This document shows, in pieces, positions 33,425-36,864 of a stretch of 36,864 nucleotides of DNA. Both the position numbers and the translations under genes were made by a program. This DNA comes from Eubacterium sp. (GTDB taxonomy: Bacteria > Bacillota > Clostridia > Lachnospirales > Lachnospiraceae): positions 1-36,864 of the forward strand of contig JAFRGW010000106.1 in NCBI GenBank assembly GCA_017433615.1, given 5' to 3'. Within the stretch, counting starts at the first letter, position 1. Every line of letters begins with the position of its first letter. The notes under the pieces were generated by a model that was not told the origin of the DNA, searched no databases, and saw only the letters and a program-made list of their open reading frames with translations.

Positions 33425-33454
33425 ATTGCGTGTGCGCGCACGCAATGATACAAT
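33425..33454 (+). promoter_or_regulatory. iolG promoter with embedded LacI-type operator
   Basis: A 22-bp palindrome (33425-33446) has the core TTGCGTGTGCGCGCACGCAA. TTGCGT (33426-33431) is the -35 box, 17 nt before TACAAT (33449-33454). It differs from the operator at 32181 at only two positions of the 20-bp core. Confidence 0.82.
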
Positions 33455-33523
33455 AAGACCATCTTAACAAGACGACAACGAAGCAGGGAAACAATATATA
33501 TCTAATATTTAAGGAGGAAAGTT

Positions 33524-34531
33524 ATGTTACGTGTTGGTGTTATCGGATGCGGCGGAATGGGAAGAAGTCACATTGACAGAATTACAAATCGCACACAGGG
33601 CGCGCAGGTCGTTGCAGTATCTGACGTTTTCGAAGAAGGCGCTAAGAAGGGCGCTGAGATCGCAGGTGAAGGCTGCAAGGTATATACAGACAGCAAACAG
33701 CTGATCAATGATCCGGATGTTGACGCAATCGTAATCGTTTCTCCGGGATTTGCTCACTGTGAAGACCTGCTTGAGGCAATTAAGGTCGGAAAACGTGTAT
33801 TCTGCGAGAAGCCGCTCTGCACAACAGCTGATGACTGCAAGAAGGTTATGGACGCTGAGGCCGCTTCCGGCAAGCATCTGATCCAGCTTGGATTCATGCG
33901 CCGTTATCATAAGGGATATATCCAGATCAAAGACGCGATCAAGACCGGCGAATACGGTGATCCGCTCATCATGCACTGCACACACAGAAATCCGGAAGTT
34001 CCGGAGAGCTACAATACACCGATGGCTGTTCATGATACCGTTATTCATGAGATCGACCTCTGCCACTGGATGGTAGATGACGACTATGAGAGCGTCCAGG
34101 TTATCATGCCGAAGCAGACACGCTACATCCACAAGAACTGCAAAGATCCGCAGATCATGATCATGCGTACCAAGAGCGGTATCACCATTGATGTAGAGTG
34201 CTTCGTAAACTGCCTGTTCGGTTATGACATCAACTGTGAAGTCGTCTGCGAGAAGGCTGCTCTCAAGATGGGAACACCGATCGCTCCGTTCATCAAGAAA
34301 GACGCTACACTTTCCACAGAAGTTTCCACAGACTGCTTCGTTCTCTTCAAAGAGGCATATGACGAAGAGATCCAGAACTGGATTGACTGCGCAGCAAAGG
34401 GCGTTATCGAAGGACCGAACACATGGGACGGATACCTCGCAGCTGTTACCGCTGATGCACTCGTAAAGGCACAGGAAAGCGGTCAGATCGAGCCGGTCAA
34501 CACTGTTGAAAAACCGGACTTCTACAAGTAA
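33524..34531 (+). CDS. iolG: Inositol 2-dehydrogenase
   Basis: A 335-residue Gfo/Idh/MocA enzyme that oxidises myo-inositol to the 2-keto form with NAD. The Rossmann start is GVIGCGGMGRSHIDRI, and VFCEKPL is the family lysine-bearing motif (K97 region). The run LGFMRRYHKGYIQIKDAI, then HRNPEVPESY, HEIDLCHW (catalytic His), DDDYESVQVI and VKAQESGQ match Bacillus IolG closely as I remember it. AAGGAGG precedes the ATG. It is the first gene after the operator at 33425. A close relative acting on scyllo- or chiro-inositol cannot be excluded. Confidence 0.9.
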   Translation: MLRVGVIGCGGMGRSHIDRITNRTQGAQVVAVSDVFEEGAKKGAEIAGEGCKVYTDSKQLINDPDVDAIVIVSPGFAHCEDLLEAIKVGKRVFCEKPLCTTADDCKKVMDAEAASGKHLIQLGFMRRYHKGYIQIKDAIKTGEYGDPLIMHCTHRNPEVPESYNTPMAVHDTVIHEIDLCHWMVDDDYESVQVIMPKQTRYIHKNCKDPQIMIMRTKSGITIDVECFVNCLFGYDINCEVVCEKAALKMGTPIAPFIKKDATLSTEVSTDCFVLFKEAYDEEIQNWIDCAAKGVIEGPNTWDGYLAAVTADALVKAQESGQIEPVNTVEKPDFYK

Positions 34532-34583
34532 ATCGAGTAGAAAACCTGATAAATAAACCAGATTTAATAAGGAGATTTCATTC

Positions 34584-35447
34584 ATGAAATTAGGATTTAA
34601 CGAAGCGAACAGCAAGGGCTGTGCAGGACATACCGTTATGAAAGATCTGGAGCTGTGCGACAAGTACGGTTTCGACCTGATCGATATCCAGTCCGAGTGC
34701 CTGGACAGAGACCTGGAGAAGGGCATTGTTACAATTGAGGAAATCGGTGAGTTCTTTAAAACGCATCATCTGAAAATGTCTTCTTACAATGCACTTATTT
34801 TCTTCAATATGAAGAAGACACAGGAAGAGAAGGATGCGGTTCTCGACGAGCTGCGTGAGATCGTCCGCCGCTGCAAGATTTTCGGCTGCAAGATGATCGT
34901 TGTTGTTCCGTCCATGGATCTGGATGTTCCGGCAACCCGTCCGGAGATCCGCAAGGATGCAGTTGAAGTAATCAAATCCATGCTTCCGATCGTAGAGCCG
35001 GAAGGCATCAAGCTCTCCATCGAGTTCTGCGCAAGTCCGACAATGTCTATCAACCGTTTTGATGACGCATACGCAATCATCAAAGAAGTTGATCATCCGC
35101 TCGTCGGCCTTACCTGTGACCAGTATCATTTCCGTACCATGGGATCTTCCTGGGAAGAGCTTGAGAAGGCTGACGGCTCCAAGATCTTCGTATGGCACCT
35201 CAATGGTTCCGAGGATATGCCGCTGGGCGCTTCCTACAACACAGACGCTGTCCGCGTATGGCCGGATGACCCGAAGGACTGCCTCGACCAGAAGCGTTTT
35301 GCTGATACCTTCAAAAAGATCGGTTACAGCAACGACAACTGCATCATCGAGATCTTCCGTCCGGAGTACTGGGAGATGAGCCAGGAAGAAAACGTCAAGA
35401 AGTCCTTTGAAGTTACAAAGGCTCACGTTGAGAAATACTGGGATTGA
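34584..35447 (+). CDS. iolI: Inosose isomerase (IolI-type TIM barrel)
   Basis: A 287-residue protein. The start MKLGFNEAN, LELCDKYGFDLIDI, SYNALIFFN, VGLTCDQYHFRTMGSSWEELEKADG, RVWPDDPKD and EIFRPEYWEMSQEE closely follow Bacillus IolI, which interconverts 2-keto-myo-inositol and its 1-keto isomer. Likely metal ligands are the glutamate in LSIEFCA, the aspartate and histidine in CDQYHF and the glutamate in IIEIFRPEY. AAGGAGA precedes the ATG, 52 bp after iolG, so the two are co-transcribed. Confidence 0.86.
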   Translation: MKLGFNEANSKGCAGHTVMKDLELCDKYGFDLIDIQSECLDRDLEKGIVTIEEIGEFFKTHHLKMSSYNALIFFNMKKTQEEKDAVLDELREIVRRCKIFGCKMIVVVPSMDLDVPATRPEIRKDAVEVIKSMLPIVEPEGIKLSIEFCASPTMSINRFDDAYAIIKEVDHPLVGLTCDQYHFRTMGSSWEELEKADGSKIFVWHLNGSEDMPLGASYNTDAVRVWPDDPKDCLDQKRFADTFKKIGYSNDNCIIEIFRPEYWEMSQEENVKKSFEVTKAHVEKYWD

Positions 35448-35518
35448 TCAGGTTAATCGTTTCCGTGAAAAATTTGATTCATGACAAGTATTTGAATAGG
35501 AAATGCTTGTAAATATGT

Positions 35519-35591
35519 TATAATATTGTGCAGGCGGGTGCAGATGAACTGTGCTGCGCCTGTACAATTTTTATCGGGATATCGTATCCCG
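35519..35591 (+). promoter_or_regulatory. Overlapping terminator-like hairpin and internal promoter before the iolH-like gene
   Basis: TGTTATAAT (35516-35524) is an extended -10 without a clear -35 box; an inverted repeat CAAGTATTT/AAATGCTTG (35485-35509) stands just upstream. Immediately after, ATTGTGCAGGCG (35525-35536) pairs with CGCCTGTACAAT (35557-35568; one G-U pair) and TTTTT follows (35568-35572), an intrinsic-terminator shape. A second perfect hairpin, CGGGATA/TATCCCG (35575-35591), comes before the ribosome site. The leader could end read-through from iolI or work as an attenuator. Confidence 0.6.
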
Positions 35592-35621
35592 GGGGGTTTA
35601 AGAAGAGAAAGGAGTTCTTAC

Positions 35622-36542
35622 ATGAAAATTGCTTTTGATGTAGATGTATTGGCAAAGCAGTATGACATCAACACCATGGTGCATAAGGTTGCTGACTGGG
35701 GTTATAAATATATCGAGCAGTCACCGCATCCGCGCATCAATCCGTTCTACAAACATCCGCTTTTCTCCAAGGAGTGCGAGGCTGAGTACCGTCAGGCATT
35801 GAAGGAGACAGGCGTTGAGATTTCTTCCTTTATCGTAGTTTACCGCTGGTCCGGTCCGACTGAAGAGCAGCGCAAGATGGCTGTTGCAAACTGGAAGAAG
35901 ATCATCGAGATCGCAGTTAACATGGGCGTTCCGGTAATCAATACAGAGCTTTCCGGCGATCCGAATCAGCAGGAAATCTGCAATGGCATGTGGTTCCGCT
36001 CTATGGAAGAACTTCTTCCGATCATCGAGCGCGAAGGCCTGCGTGTTGAGATCCAGTCTCATCCGTATGATTTCTGCGAGCTGAATGACGAGACCTGCGA
36101 TCTGGTTAAGTCCTTCCGTTCCCCGAACCTCGGCTATGTATATTCTGCATCCCATGGATTCTTCTATGACCAGGGCAAGGGCGATGTACGCCATATGCTG
36201 AAATATGCCGGTGATGAACTGACCCACGTACTTTTCGCAGATACATGGAATCAGACCAAGGACTGCCGTTACATCCTGAATCCGCCGTGGCTCAATGCAC
36301 GCGGAGCTGCTGACGTAACCATTCATCAGCACACTGCTATGGGCGAAGGCGAAGTAGACTTCCCGGGCATCTTCGAGACACTGCGCGAGATGGACTTCGC
36401 AAACAAACAGCTGAAGCCGGATGCTCCGAAGGTCGGCGGCGACAACATCGCATGCGTATCTTATTTCGGATTCCCGGAGAAGATGGACAAGCAGGCACCG
36501 GAAGCACGTGAAATCATCGAGAGAGAGCTTCTGGGCAAGTAA
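35622..36542 (+). CDS. iolH: IolH-like sugar phosphate isomerase/epimerase family protein
   Basis: A 306-residue TIM-barrel protein. The start MKIAFDVDVLAKQYD, WGYKYIEQSPHPRINPFYKHP, SSFIVVYRWSGPTEEQ, INTELSGDPNQ, MEELLPIIEREGLRVEIQSHPYDFCELN and HVLFADTWN fit the IolH group of inositol operons, whose exact reaction is still uncertain. Likely metal ligands are the glutamates in NTELSG and RVEIQSH, plus later histidines. GAAAGGAG precedes the ATG at 35622; an open frame from 35526 covers the leader hairpins and is rejected. It has its own upstream -10 but may also be read from iolG-iolI. Confidence 0.83.
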   Translation: MKIAFDVDVLAKQYDINTMVHKVADWGYKYIEQSPHPRINPFYKHPLFSKECEAEYRQALKETGVEISSFIVVYRWSGPTEEQRKMAVANWKKIIEIAVNMGVPVINTELSGDPNQQEICNGMWFRSMEELLPIIEREGLRVEIQSHPYDFCELNDETCDLVKSFRSPNLGYVYSASHGFFYDQGKGDVRHMLKYAGDELTHVLFADTWNQTKDCRYILNPPWLNARGAADVTIHQHTAMGEGEVDFPGIFETLREMDFANKQLKPDAPKVGGDNIACVSYFGFPEKMDKQAPEAREIIERELLGK

Positions 36543-36577
36543 ACACTTACATATACAATAAGATAAGTAAAGAAAAA

Positions 36578-36608
36578 AGGTGCAGGAGAGCAGTCCTGCA
36601 CCTTTTTT
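36578..36608 (+). terminator. Terminator of the iol operon
   Basis: GGTGCAGGA pairs perfectly with TCCTGCACC (36579-36587 with 36594-36602) around a 6-nt loop; TTTTTT follows and AAAAAA precedes, so it can work in both directions. Confidence 0.93.
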
Positions 36609-36654
36609 GAGTATAGAGAATAAAGGGGGCTTTAAGTGAGTTGTTTCTATTTAC

Positions 36655-36845
36655 GCCGTCCGTCAAAGATGTACCTCGCCCGCTCCGCGAAAATACCATC
36701 GAACCACATGCTAAGATTCTGTAAGTGTGCCGCCGATTCGTGATAGAGGAGCACTCTTAGCCGGCACACTAACATCATCTAAGCATCCGTTTCTCCGGTA
36801 TTTTCCATGCAAGTCGCGGCGAGGATACATACTTTGCCGTACGGC
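36655..36845. repeat. Long imperfect inverted repeat at the right edge
   Basis: The left arm (36655-36732, read on the minus strand) and right arm (36762-36845) align over about 80 bp. They share CGGCACACT, AGCAT, GGTATTTTC, GGCGAGG, TACAT and CTTTG in the same order, roughly 70-75% alike by hand with small gaps, around a 29-nt centre. No known gene is seen in 36610-36864. A 43-codon minus-strand frame (36778-36647) covers the left arm but has no family likeness. It may be a MITE-like element, a structured RNA or two diverged copies in opposite orientation. Confidence 0.65.
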
Positions 36846-36864
36846 TTACACAGTCGCTGCAGAC

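Noticed and set aside
36647-36778. 43-codon minus-strand frame at the right edge as a gene
   Set aside because: It has no convincing ribosome site, no recognised family, and lies within one arm of an inverted repeat. Kept only as a note in that repeat.

Overview
The window looks like chromosome of a Gram-positive anaerobe of the Clostridia, most likely a gut Lachnospiraceae. The evidence is near-consensus AGGAGG ribosome binding sites, a T-box leader on the trp operon, lipoproteins with Ala/Ser/Glu-rich linkers, and sugar uptake by Rbs-type ABC transporters under LacI and AraC regulators. No rRNA, tRNA, CRISPR array, integrase or transposase is visible.

Left part (1-11014). The window opens on the last 15 codons of a barnase-type ribonuclease. 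Next comes a palindromic repeat cluster and a barstar-type inhibitor fused to an alpha/beta-hydrolase. A CmpB-like membrane protein follows. After it are a small secreted protein of unknown function (minus strand), an envelope trio (GT2-GtrA glycosyltransferase, anchored phosphodiester glycosidase, small membrane protein), and a minus-strand membrane protein. A MoxR ATPase / VWA protein / Cys-rich protein / HAD phosphatase series and a minus-strand DMT exporter complete this part.

Middle (11128-18396, minus strand). A complete tryptophan operon, trpE-G-D-C-F-B-A, starts from a consensus promoter and a T-box leader with a candidate UGG specifier, and ends at an intrinsic terminator. A repeat cluster of the same family as the one at the left edge sits between trpC and trpF. 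Divergent from trp are two wall enzymes, a VanX-like D,D-dipeptidase lipoprotein and a D,D-carboxypeptidase, then a GIY-YIG protein.

Right part (20851-36542). This is a carbohydrate/polyol region. A 783-residue LacI regulator fused to a solute-binding-protein-like domain is divergent from a Gfo/Idh/MocA dehydrogenase, which is followed by a TIM-barrel isomerase. An Rbs-type ABC transporter comes next (ATPase, permease, lipoprotein binding protein), then an AraC regulator whose likely 21-bp direct-repeat site lies on the transporter promoter. Last, a second LacI regulator precedes iolG, iolI and an iolH-like gene; nearly the same palindrome lies inside both its own promoter and the iolG promoter. 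Together these suggest uptake of a cyclitol or sugar, its oxidation to a keto compound and isomerisation. The later inositol genes (iolB, C, D, E, J) are not in the window. The right edge has no recognised gene but carries a long imperfect inverted repeat.

The most unusual items are the barstar-hydrolase fusion, the LacI/solute-binding fusion, the repeat family shared by the left edge and the trp operon, the palindromic terminator that encodes the ends of two convergent proteins, and the terminator-like leader before the iolH-like gene. All similarities were judged by eye from remembered family features; no search was run.
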